A stretch of DNA of 64,000 nt from Herbidospora yilanensis (lineage in GTDB: Bacteria > Actinomycetota > Actinomycetes > Streptosporangiales > Streptosporangiaceae), in NCBI RefSeq assembly GCF_001570565.1, contig NZ_BBXE01000026.1:62001-126000 (forward strand), in the 5' to 3' direction. The notes under the pieces are model-generated. The model was not told the origin of the DNA, ran no database searches, and saw only the letters and a list, made by a program, of their open reading frames with translations. Made by a program: the position numbers and the translations under genes. Within the stretch, counting starts at the first letter, position 1. Each line of letters begins with the position of its first letter. Below are positions 25,774-33,411 of the stretch, piece by piece.

Positions 25774-26505
25774 ATGAGCGTTGTCACCTTGATGATCGTC
25801 GGCGACTCCATCAGCCACGGCAGCAGCGGCGACTGGACCTGGCGATACCGCCTGTTCAAGCACCTCAAGCAGCACGACGTCACCCTCGACTTCGTCGGTC
25901 CCCGCAACGACCTCGACGCCATCGCCACCCCCGAGCAGGGCGACGGCGACGACACCTACGCCGACCCCGACTTCGACCCCGACCACAACGCCCGGTGGGG
26001 CCGCCCCTACTGCCGGGAGATGACGGAGATCGCCCAGAAGGTGGCCGCCCACCGGCCCGAATACCTGCTGGTCCTGCTCGGGATCAACGATCTGTTCTGG
26101 TACGGCCACTCCGCCGACCAGAACGAGGCCAACCTGCGGGCCTTCATCTCCAACGCCAGAACCGGCAACCAGAACGTGAAGATCGTCCTCGGCACGGTCC
26201 TCGACACCCACCGGGCCTCCGTCGACCCCGAGTTCAACGCCCGAGTGTCGGAGTTCAACCGCCGGTTGGTCCTCACGGCCTGCGACATGACGACCACCCG
26301 CTCCCCGATCGTCATCGCCGCGACCCACGCCGAGTTCGTCGCCTCGGCCCACACCTGGGACGGCACCCACCCCAACGGCCAGGGCGAACTGCGCATCGCG
26401 GCGGCCTTCGCCGACACGCTGTCGGGCCAGTTCGGCGTGGGCGCGCCCTATCCGAGGCCGTTCCCGGTGGTCGTCGAGGCGCGCAAACCCGCCCCGGCGG
26501 TCTAG
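25774..26505 (+). CDS. SGNH/GDSL-family hydrolase, probable carbohydrate esterase
   Basis: This 243-residue predicted esterase carries the SGNH blocks: IVGDSISHGSSGDW (catalytic Ser), VLLGINDLFW (Asn block) and DGTHPNGQGEL (catalytic Asp-His). I see no signal peptide, so it may be cytoplasmic. ATG 25774 brings the catalytic Ser to about residue 12; a GTG at 25747 is possible. There is no strong Shine-Dalgarno. It may deacetylate sugars, given the many polysaccharide enzymes nearby, but nothing in the sequence fixes the substrate. Confidence 0.85.
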   Translation: MSVVTLMIVGDSISHGSSGDWTWRYRLFKHLKQHDVTLDFVGPRNDLDAIATPEQGDGDDTYADPDFDPDHNARWGRPYCREMTEIAQKVAAHRPEYLLVLLGINDLFWYGHSADQNEANLRAFISNARTGNQNVKIVLGTVLDTHRASVDPEFNARVSEFNRRLVLTACDMTTTRSPIVIAATHAEFVASAHTWDGTHPNGQGELRIAAAFADTLSGQFGVGAPYPRPFPVVVEARKPAPAV

Positions 26506-26630
26506 GAGACCGCCGCGCCCACCGACACCCCGCGCAACACGATCCGCCGGCCCGTGCCGGGCGGTTCCGCCCCCTCGACGAGCAGGAACGGCCCGTCACG
26601 GGTGCCGGTGATCGTGAACTCGCCGGGCAC
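26502..26630 (-). CDS. Possible 42-residue small protein or gene remnant
   Basis: An open frame from GTG 26630, one base after the HNH nuclease stop, runs 42 codons to a TAG that overlaps the convergent SGNH stop. About 40 of 42 codons end in G or C, the bias of real genes here. The product (GEFTITGTRDGPFLLVEGAE and onward) looks like a strand-rich C-terminal fragment. I do not recognise it. It could be a true small gene co-transcribed with the nuclease, or the tail of a decayed gene. Confidence 0.4.
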   Translation of the reverse strand: MPGEFTITGTRDGPFLLVEGAEPPGTGRRIVLRGVSVGAAVS

Positions 26631-26631
26631 C

Positions 26632-27213
26632 TCAGCAGGTGAGCAGCATGTCCAGAAGCGCCGCCTTCTCCGCGTCCTGGAGAGTCAGCGTGTACGCGTG
26701 TTTGACCGCGATCCACGACTTCGCGTACACGCACTGGAAGTCCCGCCGCGGCGGCTTCCAGTCGGACGGGTCCTTGTCGCCCTTGGCCTGGTTGACGTTG
26801 TCGGTCACCGCCCAGAGTTGCGGCCCGTCGAGATCGTTGGCGAACCGGCGCCGCTTCTCGGTCGTCCACGCCCAGGCGCCCGACCGCCACGCCTCCTTGA
26901 GCGGGACCATGTGGTCGATGTCCACGTCGGAGTCCCTGGTCCAGATCCCGCCGTCGTAGGGGCTGTGCCACGTGCCGGAGACCGCCCGGCAGGCCGCGTC
27001 GGAGACGACGCCGACCCCGTCGCGCCTGAGCACGGTCTCGCGGGTGTTGCAGGTGCCCGACACGGTCGACCAGTGCGGGAACAGCACCCGGTCGTAGGTG
27101 GACGCGTTCCGCTCCTCGGCGACCTCCAGCGTCTCCAGTTGGTTGAGCGCCTCGGCGACGGTCGGCACCCCCGGCACCTCGGCCAGCAGAAAAGCGGCCA
27201 GAACCCAGCTCAT
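26632..27213 (-). CDS. Secreted HNH-type nuclease (DUF1524-like)
   Basis: This 193-residue protein has a short N-terminal hydrophobic segment (WVLAAFLLAEVPG) and an HNH/DUF1524 core. DVDIDHMVPLKEAW supplies the first metal-site His, and LWAVTDNVNQAKGDKDPSDW holds the Asn and Lys region. Paired Cys residues (GTCNTRE, AACRAV, QCVYAK) fit an extracellular, disulfide-bonded enzyme. Proteins of this type are widespread in actinomycetes as putative secreted nucleases. ATG 27213 follows GAGGA. A second member of the same family begins at 63648. Confidence 0.85.
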   Translation of the reverse strand: MSWVLAAFLLAEVPGVPTVAEALNQLETLEVAEERNASTYDRVLFPHWSTVSGTCNTRETVLRRDGVGVVSDAACRAVSGTWHSPYDGGIWTRDSDVDIDHMVPLKEAWRSGAWAWTTEKRRRFANDLDGPQLWAVTDNVNQAKGDKDPSDWKPPRRDFQCVYAKSWIAVKHAYTLTLQDAEKAALLDMLLTC

Positions 27214-27345
27214 CGGTCATTCCTCACGTTCCGCCGGGCCCCCGTGGTCCGGCGAACGTGATCATGACGTCACCGGGTCGCGGTTTCCATGACCTCGTCG
27301 TCCCACGGCAAGTCGCGCCCCGGCGACCTCTATAAAGTCGGCCGC

Positions 27346-27975
27346 ATGCAACGGCTGGTCCTGTTCGACATGGACAACACGCTCATCGATCTCGACGGGG
27401 CGTTCGGCGCCTGGGCCGCCGAGTTCGCCGACGTCCACGGCCTGGGTGACGACGGGGTCCGGTGGCTGGTCGATCTGGACATCCCGCATCGGGACCTGAT
27501 GTTCCGGTGGATCAAGTATCACTTCGACCTCGCCGCGTCCGCAGAAGAACTGTGGGCCGGATACCGCGCCCGGATGCCCCATCTCGTGCGCTGCCGCCCG
27601 GAGGTGCTCGCGATGCTGGCCCGGCTGCGCGGCGGCGGCTGGAAGGTCGGGATCGTGGCCAACGGCATGGCCGACAACCAGCTCGGCAAACTGCGCGCCA
27701 CGGGGCTGGCCGACGCGGTCGACGGGTTCGCCGTCGCCGGCGTCGAAGGGATCAGGAAGCCCGACGTCGCCCTCTTCGAGATCGCCGCCTCGCGGTGCGG
27801 GGTGCCGCTGGCGGGCGGCGGGTGGATGGTGGGCGACAACTCCGTCGCCGACATCGAAGGGGGCCGGGCGGCCGGGCTGCGCACGATCTGGGTCACCCGG
27901 GAGCCGCACGGCTCCGGCGCCGACCACATCGTCGCCGACGTCCTGGAGTCGGAAGCCCTGATCTCGGGTGACTAG
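27346..27975 (+). CDS. HAD-superfamily hydrolase
   Basis: This 209-residue phosphatase-type protein has HAD motif I FDMDNTLID (nucleophile Asp), motif II VANGMAD, a Lys in IRKPDVALFE (motif III) and GWMVGDNSVADIEGG (motif IV). The substrate is unknown. A TATAAA sequence (27331-27336) lies ten bases upstream of ATG 27346, which suggests a very short or absent leader. The gene stands upstream of, and in the same direction as, the aldo/keto reductase gene. Confidence 0.9.
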   Translation: MQRLVLFDMDNTLIDLDGAFGAWAAEFADVHGLGDDGVRWLVDLDIPHRDLMFRWIKYHFDLAASAEELWAGYRARMPHLVRCRPEVLAMLARLRGGGWKVGIVANGMADNQLGKLRATGLADAVDGFAVAGVEGIRKPDVALFEIAASRCGVPLAGGGWMVGDNSVADIEGGRAAGLRTIWVTREPHGSGADHIVADVLESEALISGD

Positions 27976-28011
27976 TCTCGGACCCGCAGATTCCACTATG
28001 GAAGGAAAGAC

Positions 28012-28989
28012 GTGGAACACCGCACACTCGGCCGGACCGGCCGCGACGTGTCCGTGGTCGGCCTCGGCACCTGGCAGCTCGGCGCCGACTGGGGCGACGT
28101 CAGCGAGGAGACCGCCTTCGCCGTCCTGGAGACCGCCGTCGAGACGGGCGTCGACTTCTTCGACACCGCCGACGTCTACGGCGACGGCCGCAGCGAGCAG
28201 TTCATCGGCCGCTTCATCAAGGACCACCCCGGCATCCTGGTGGCGACCAAGATGGGCCGCCGGGTCGAGCAGACCCCCGAGAACTACAACCTCGGCAACT
28301 TCCGCGCCTGGAACGACCGGTCACGCCAGAACCTGGGCGTCGACACCCTCGACCTGGTCCAGCTCCACTGCCCGCCCACGCCGGTCTACTCAAGCGACGA
28401 GGTCTTCGACGCCCTCGACACCATGGTCGCCGAGGGCCGCATGAAGAACTACGCGGTCAGCGTGGAGACCCGCGAGGAGGCCCTGAAGGCGATCGCCCGT
28501 CCGGGCGTGGCCAGCGTGCAGATCATCCTGAACATGCTGCGCCTCGGCCCGCTCGCGGAGGTGCTCCCCGCCGCCCGGAAGGCCGGGGTCGGCCTCATCG
28601 CCCGGGTCCCGCTGGCGAGCGGCCTCCTCTCCGGCCGGTACGACGCCGCCACGACCTTCCCGGAGAACGACCACCGCAACTACAACCGCCACGGCGCGGC
28701 CTTCGACGTCGGCGAGACCTTCTCGGGCGTCGACTTCGAGACGGGCCTGGAAGCGGTCCGCCGCCTGGCCCCGCTCGTCCCCGAGGGCGCCACGATGGCC
28801 CAGTTCGCGCTCCGCTGGATCATCGACCAGCCGGGTGTGAGCGCTATCATCCCGGGCGCCAGCAACCCGGCCCAGGCCCGCTCGAACAGCGCCGCCGCGG
28901 ATCTCGCGCCCCTGAGCGGCGAGACCCTGGCCGCGGTCAACAATATCTACGACGAACTGATCGCTCCCCAGGTCGCCGATCGGTGGTGA
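28012..28989 (+). CDS. Aldo/keto reductase
   Basis: This 325-residue NADPH-type oxidoreductase starts at GTG 28012 after GGAAGGAAAG. Family features are GLGTWQLG, the catalytic Asp and Tyr in FFDTADVYGDGRSE, the Lys in VATKMG, the His in VQLHCPPT and the nucleotide-binding end IIPGASNPAQARSN. The physiological aldehyde or ketone is unknown. It lies 36 bases after the HAD gene, so the two may share a transcript. Confidence 0.93.
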   Translation: MEHRTLGRTGRDVSVVGLGTWQLGADWGDVSEETAFAVLETAVETGVDFFDTADVYGDGRSEQFIGRFIKDHPGILVATKMGRRVEQTPENYNLGNFRAWNDRSRQNLGVDTLDLVQLHCPPTPVYSSDEVFDALDTMVAEGRMKNYAVSVETREEALKAIARPGVASVQIILNMLRLGPLAEVLPAARKAGVGLIARVPLASGLLSGRYDAATTFPENDHRNYNRHGAAFDVGETFSGVDFETGLEAVRRLAPLVPEGATMAQFALRWIIDQPGVSAIIPGASNPAQARSNSAAADLAPLSGETLAAVNNIYDELIAPQVADRW

Positions 28990-29000
28990 CCTCAGTCACA
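28985..29000. promoter_or_regulatory. Crp/GlxR-like site
   Basis: GGTGACCTCAGTCACA differs from TGTGA-N6-TCACA only at the first base. It overlaps the reductase stop and ends nine bases before the start of the toxin-antitoxin pair, a position suited to repression. The central bases are not the usual TA. Confidence 0.35.
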
Positions 29001-29009
29001 CTGGGAGAC

Positions 29010-29330
29010 ATGGATCCGAAGGGGTACGGAGCGCTCCGGCCATACGTCGTTCCCGCGACGTTGGAAGAGCTCAGCGGGCCGGTGACCGGCGCCGTCAAGC
29101 TCCCCAGGCACATCGACTGGGGGCCGGAGCGGGCCTACCGGCTCGACCAGATCACCGACGTACGCCTGCTCTACATGCGGGTGATCAGAGAGAGCGCCAC
29201 ACCCGACGATCTACGGCAGTTCCTCGACGCCACGATTCTGCGCAAGGTCTGGCACGAACTGGTGCTGCCACCCCGGGTGCGCTCGCTGTGGCACGAACGG
29301 TTCCCTGAGCTGCGGCGTCGAGCGGCCTGA
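29010..29330 (+). CDS. Small partner protein of an AbiEii-type nucleotidyltransferase
   Basis: I do not recognise a named domain in this 106-residue protein. It directly precedes, and overlaps by one base (TGATG), an AbiEii/MenT-type nucleotidyltransferase gene, so it is probably the antitoxin or accessory partner. ATG 29010 is preferred because GTG codons upstream lie in the reductase stop region. GGGAG is close to the ATG (two bases), so translation may be weak. The protein is rich in Arg and Leu, with no DNA-binding motif that I can identify with confidence. Confidence 0.6.
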   Translation: MDPKGYGALRPYVVPATLEELSGPVTGAVKLPRHIDWGPERAYRLDQITDVRLLYMRVIRESATPDDLRQFLDATILRKVWHELVLPPRVRSLWHERFPELRRRAA

Positions 29331-29971
29331 TGGACGACTTCCATGAGCGGCTGGCACGCGTGGCGCTGCGGGCGTCCGCCGACCACGGGTTCGCCCTGGC
29401 CGGCGGCTACGCCGTGCAGGCTCACGGTTTACTCCAGCGTCCGAGCGAGGATCTCGACCTTTTCACGTCCAGCGTCCGCAAGGACTTCGCAGAAGGTGTC
29501 GGCAAGATCCGCGACGCATTCGCGTCTCATGGTCTGGCGGTAGCGGTCGACATCGACAGCCCTCAGTTCGTACGGCTCACGGTCGCCGACCCCGCCACCG
29601 ATCAGACCAGCAAGGTCGAACTGGCCGCCGACTTGCGTGCGCATCCGCCGGTGACCATGGAGATCGGCCCGGTCGTTCACCTCGACGACGTCGCGGGCGG
29701 CAAGGTCGAGGCCCTCTTCAGCCGGGCCGAGGTCCGTGACTTCATCGACGTCGACGCTTTTCTGTCCAGCGGCAGGTTCACTCGGGAACGACTGCTGGAG
29801 CTCGCCGCCTCCCGTGATCTCGGCTTCGATCGCGCCGTCTTCGGAGAGATGTTGTCCGCGCTGGACCTCTACCCTGACAGCGAGTTCCTGGCATACGGGC
29901 TCTCCGAGGCCGACACCGGGCGGCTCAGGGAGCAGTTCTCCGAATGGCGAAGGGTCTTGGCCATCGGATAG
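29330..29971 (+). CDS. AbiEii-type nucleotidyltransferase toxin
   Basis: AbiEii/MenT toxins are nucleotidyltransferases; some block growth by modifying tRNA, and relatives abort phage infection. The 213-residue protein has the core pattern FALAGGYAVQAHGLLQRPSEDLDLF (Gly-Gly followed by Asp-x-Asp, as two adjacent motifs), a third acidic candidate in SKVELAADL, and DVAGGKVEALFSRAEVRDFIDV, typical of the family. Its start overlaps the upstream gene's stop, indicating coupled expression as a two-gene defence or addiction module. Confidence 0.85.
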   Translation: MDDFHERLARVALRASADHGFALAGGYAVQAHGLLQRPSEDLDLFTSSVRKDFAEGVGKIRDAFASHGLAVAVDIDSPQFVRLTVADPATDQTSKVELAADLRAHPPVTMEIGPVVHLDDVAGGKVEALFSRAEVRDFIDVDAFLSSGRFTRERLLELAASRDLGFDRAVFGEMLSALDLYPDSEFLAYGLSEADTGRLREQFSEWRRVLAIG

Positions 29972-29994
29972 TCCCGGGCCTGCCGGTGTCAGAC

Positions 29995-30639
29995 TCAACG
30001 GCCGAGGCCGGCGTCCCTCGCGCGGATGATGGCCTCGGCTCGGTCGGCCGCCTGGAGTTTGCCCATGACGGCGTACACGTGGTTGCGGACGGTCTTCTGG
30101 GACAGGAAGAGGCGGGCGGCGATCTGGCCGTTCGACAGGCCGGCCGCCACCAGGTCGAGGACCTCGCGTTCCCGGGCCGTCAGGGTCGGGAACGTCTCGC
30201 CCGAGGTGGCCGGAGATCGGGGGGCGAGGAAGTCGGCGATGCGGCCGGCGAGGACGGCGCCGAAGACCACGCCTCCGCCGGCCACCGTGGTGATGGCGCG
30301 TACGACCTCGTCGGGTTCGGCGCCTTTCAGCAGGTAGCCGCGGGCGCCGGCGCGGAGGGCGTCGAAGATCGTGCCGTCCTCCTCCGACATGGTCAGGACG
30401 ACCACGCCGGTTCCCGGGTGGTCGGCCAGGATGCGGCGGGTGGCCTCGATGCCGTCCATCTCGGGCATCGAGACGTCCATGACGACCACGTCGGGATGGT
30501 GGTCGCGGACGGACGCCACGGCTTCGCGGCCGTTCGCGGCGGTGCCGATCACGTCGATCTCGTCGATGCTGCCCAGGAGGGCGGCGAAGCCCTCGCGGAA
30601 CACCGGGTGGTCGTCGACGACCAGGACCTTGATGGTCAT
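29995..30639 (-). CDS. LuxR/NarL-family response regulator
   Basis: This 214-residue DNA-binding response regulator is paired with the upstream histidine kinase. The receiver domain shows VVDDHPVF, the phospho-acceptor Asp in VVVMDVSMPEMDG, the Thr in VLTMSEED and the Lys in YLLKGAEP. The C-terminal LuxR HTH reads LTAREREVLDLVAAGLSN then AARLFLSQKTVRNHV. ATG 30639 overlaps the kinase stop by four bases (ATGA). Confidence 0.96.
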   Translation of the reverse strand: MTIKVLVVDDHPVFREGFAALLGSIDEIDVIGTAANGREAVASVRDHHPDVVVMDVSMPEMDGIEATRRILADHPGTGVVVLTMSEEDGTIFDALRAGARGYLLKGAEPDEVVRAITTVAGGGVVFGAVLAGRIADFLAPRSPATSGETFPTLTAREREVLDLVAAGLSNGQIAARLFLSQKTVRNHVYAVMGKLQAADRAEAIIRARDAGLGR

Positions 30640-32633
30640 ACCGTCACCTCGTCGCGGGCGGGCAGCCTGGTCAGCACGCGGGTTCCTCTCGGCTCCATCG
30701 GGGCGATCACGCAGGTGCCGCCGAGTTCGGCGGCGCGTTCGCGCATGGACACCAGGCCCACCCCGGTCGTCGCGGCCGCTTCCAGGCCGACGCCGTCGTC
30801 GGTGATCTCGACGGACAGGACGCCGTCGGCGCGGGTCAGGGTCACGGTGCAGGTCGTCGCGCGGGCGTGGCGGCGGACGTTCGTGATCGCCTCGGCGGCG
30901 ATCCGGTAGGCGGCCACCTCGACCGCCGCGGGCAGGCCCGTCAGGTCGCCGTGTTCCGCCACGCGCATCGTCAGGTCGGGGGCGAGCTGGCGGATCGCCC
31001 CGACCAGGCCGACGTCGTCGAGTGCCGGGGGGCGCAGGCCGTGGACCAGGCGTCTGACCTCGGCGAGCAGGCCCGTGAGCTCCTGGCGGGCCTGGCCGAG
31101 GATCTGGTCGGCGTCGTCGCCGGAGCGGCGGGCGGTGATCCTGGCCATGTCGATGCGGGCGGCGACGGCCGCCAGGGTCGGGCCGAGGCCGTCGTGGAGC
31201 TCGCGGCGCAGGCGGCGGCGTTCGTCCTCGACGGCCGACACGATCCTCTCCCGGCCGCGTTGCAGCTCCTCCGCGAGGTGGACGGCCCGCGCCGCCGCCG
31301 CGGCCTGGCGGATCACGTCGGCGAGCAGCCGCTCGTCGCCCGACGTCGGGCGGGTGACCCGGGCGGGCAGCACCAGCCGGCCGACGCGTTCTCCCCGGTA
31401 GGCGATGGGCAGCGCCCGGGTCTCGGCCGGGCGTTCGCCGTCTTCGACGAGAAGCGCGTCGGTGATCTCGACGGCGACGTACGACGACCGGAACGCCCGC
31501 CGGACCGTGCGGGCCAGCGTGAGGAGCTGCGCCTCGGAGTCGTCGGTCGCCTCCAGGCGCTCGGCCAGGCCGGAGACGACGTGGTAGGGGTCGTCGCGGT
31601 CGCCCACGACCCAGCGGCGGACCAGCCGCCACAACCGGTGGCGCAGTTGCGCGTAGCCGATGGCGACCGCGAACACCGCGATGACCAGGCGTTCGCCGTC
31701 GTTGAGGCGGGAGCCGAGGTACTGCCCGACGCTGCCCAGGACGACCAGGTCGAGCACGAAGGTCAGGGCCAGCAGCAGGGCGTACACGACGGTTCCGCCG
31801 AGCAGCCGGTCGACGTCGACGAGGTCGGGCCGGACGACGCCGATCGCGACCGCCGCGGCCGTGAGGGTCACGCCGGCGGCCAGGCCGATGGCCGTCCACG
31901 AGTGGGGCAGCAGCCGGAAGGTCAGCATGACCATGAGGTCGACCACGCCCGCCCAGACCAGCCAGCGCAGCCGGGTCCGGTCGAGCCCCGCCGAGGCGCG
32001 ATAACGCCGGACGACCACGACGAACGGCGCGACCAGGCTCAGCGGCACGCAGAGCTGGGCCACGCGCAGCAGCACCGTCCACACGTCGTCGGGCAGCGGC
32101 ACGTAGAGCAGGTCGAGGTTCAGCGCCAGCAGCGGCGCGGGGATCGGCCCGGATTCCGCGGTGGCCTGGGCGATCTCCGAGGGCGCCGCGATCAGCGCCA
32201 GCGGGAGCAGGCTGGTCAGGCCGAGGCTGACCAGCGCGACCACCCGCCACCGGCCCGTGGGCAGCCTCCCGTCGGGGAACAGCAGCAGGACGAGCGGCAG
32301 CAGCAGCGTGAGCCCCGCGCCGAGCCGCTGGTAGATCAGGAAGGCCGCCGAACCGCCGGGCAGCCCCGCGGAGGTGGCGTACGCCAGCCACGACGCCGCC
32401 AGCCCGTCGAGCGCCCACCACGCGCCGAAGACCGACATCAGCCACCCGAGGGCGTGGCGCGGGAACCGGCCGAGGACCGCCAGCCCGGCCGCCGCGAGCG
32501 CGACCCCGGTCAGCGTGTCGACCACGCCCGGCTGGAGTTGCAGCAGCGCGCGATGGGCCGCCGGAACCCGTACGTCGACGAGGGCCGCGGCGGGCAGGGC
32601 GGCCACCGCGACCGCGAAGAGCACCTTCCGCAC
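30636..32633 (-). CDS. Membrane sensor histidine kinase (HisKA_3 type)
   Basis: This 665-residue sensor has an N-terminal half with roughly ten hydrophobic spans (for example ALLLALTFVLDLVVLG) and a GAF-like middle region around residues 370-450. It then has the HisKA_3 dimerisation motif with the phosphorylated His (RRELHDGLGPTL) and a HATPase domain (EAITNVRRHA, EITDDGVGL). The signal is unknown; the multi-span sensor may detect membrane-associated or envelope cues. GTG 32633 is the best in-frame start, though I see no good Shine-Dalgarno; upstream codons are not initiators. It is co-transcribed with the response regulator. Confidence 0.9.
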   Translation of the reverse strand: MRKVLFAVAVAALPAAALVDVRVPAAHRALLQLQPGVVDTLTGVALAAAGLAVLGRFPRHALGWLMSVFGAWWALDGLAASWLAYATSAGLPGGSAAFLIYQRLGAGLTLLLPLVLLLFPDGRLPTGRWRVVALVSLGLTSLLPLALIAAPSEIAQATAESGPIPAPLLALNLDLLYVPLPDDVWTVLLRVAQLCVPLSLVAPFVVVVRRYRASAGLDRTRLRWLVWAGVVDLMVMLTFRLLPHSWTAIGLAAGVTLTAAAVAIGVVRPDLVDVDRLLGGTVVYALLLALTFVLDLVVLGSVGQYLGSRLNDGERLVIAVFAVAIGYAQLRHRLWRLVRRWVVGDRDDPYHVVSGLAERLEATDDSEAQLLTLARTVRRAFRSSYVAVEITDALLVEDGERPAETRALPIAYRGERVGRLVLPARVTRPTSGDERLLADVIRQAAAAARAVHLAEELQRGRERIVSAVEDERRRLRRELHDGLGPTLAAVAARIDMARITARRSGDDADQILGQARQELTGLLAEVRRLVHGLRPPALDDVGLVGAIRQLAPDLTMRVAEHGDLTGLPAAVEVAAYRIAAEAITNVRRHARATTCTVTLTRADGVLSVEITDDGVGLEAAATTGVGLVSMRERAAELGGTCVIAPMEPRGTRVLTRLPARDEVTV

Positions 32634-32662
32634 CAGGAAAGTGTGCCGCAGCAGGTCAGCGA

Positions 32663-32675
32663 AGTCCCTAGGACT
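32663..32675. promoter_or_regulatory. Candidate response-regulator site AGTCCCTAGGACT
   Basis: AGTCC and GGACT arms around CTA form a short palindrome in the divergent promoter region between the kinase and the small membrane protein gene. NarL-type regulators often bind such sites near their own promoter. The assignment is speculative. Confidence 0.35.
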
Positions 32676-32780
32676 CCCGTCCCATTTGTGCCGGGCACCG
32701 GAACAGGACGCCACGCCCTGCCGGTCCGGGCCGTGCGATCCGCAACATGGTCGTCGTCGCCGAGAGACGAAGGATGCACG

Positions 32781-33377
32781 ATGACCCTCACCGCCACCCC
32801 CGCCGAGACCGAGACCACCACCCGCAGACTGGCCCTGGGCCTGTCGTCCGGCGCGCTGATCTGGTCGGCCGCCAGCTTCTTCTACGGCTTCCAGCCGACC
32901 ACCGACCTGGGCTGGAAGCTCACCGACCTGGGCGGACTGGCCTTCCAGTTCGGGCTGATGTGCCTGCTGGCCCTCATGATCCGCACCCAGGCGACCGGGA
33001 CGAGCCGGCCGGCCCGCGCCATGCTGCAGGTCGAGCGGGTGCTGCTGGCGCCGGCGATGGTCTGGAGCCTGCTGCACGCCCTGCTGCCGGGCGAGCGCGA
33101 CGCCGGCTGGCTGGCGATCCTCGACGTCTTCTGGCCGCTCTCGATGCTCGGCATGTTCGTGATCGGGATCAAGGTCGCCTTCGCCGGGCGCTGGCGCGGT
33201 CTGGCCCGCGTGTGGCCGGTGGTCGCCGAGAGCTGGGCCGTGGTGACGATCCCGGCCATGGGCATTCTCGGCCCGGAGACGGGCAACGTGGTCGGCGCGG
33301 TGCACCTGCTGGCCGGGTACGCCACGCTCGGCCTGATCATCGCCTTCCGGCCGGAGCTGGTCCGTACGGAGAGGTAG
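32781..33377 (+). CDS. Hypothetical integral membrane protein
   Basis: This 198-residue protein has about five or six hydrophobic spans (SSGALIWSAASFFYGF, LAFQFGLMCLLALMI, ILDVFWPLSMLGMFVIGI and two near the end). I know no function. ATG 32781 is three bases after GATGCAC and has a weak Shine-Dalgarno (GAAGGA). It is divergent from the sensor kinase, and a likely regulator site lies between them. It may be the target or a helper of that two-component system. A strong terminator follows directly. Confidence 0.8.
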   Translation: MTLTATPAETETTTRRLALGLSSGALIWSAASFFYGFQPTTDLGWKLTDLGGLAFQFGLMCLLALMIRTQATGTSRPARAMLQVERVLLAPAMVWSLLHALLPGERDAGWLAILDVFWPLSMLGMFVIGIKVAFAGRWRGLARVWPVVAESWAVVTIPAMGILGPETGNVVGAVHLLAGYATLGLIIAFRPELVRTER

Positions 33378-33408
33378 GAGAAGGGCGCCCCGGCGGGGCG
33401 CCCTTCTC
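33378..33408. terminator. Strong bidirectional hairpin
   Basis: GAGAAGGGCGCCCC (33378-33391) pairs perfectly with GGGGCGCCCTTCTC (33395-33408) around a three-base loop. It separates the small membrane protein gene from the convergent GH95 gene and can serve both. Confidence 0.85.
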
Positions 33409-33411
33409 ATG

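Noticed and set aside
30867-32780. N-terminal part of a long plus-strand frame before the small membrane protein
   Set aside because: It is antisense to the sensor kinase. The real gene starts at ATG 32781, where membrane spans begin.
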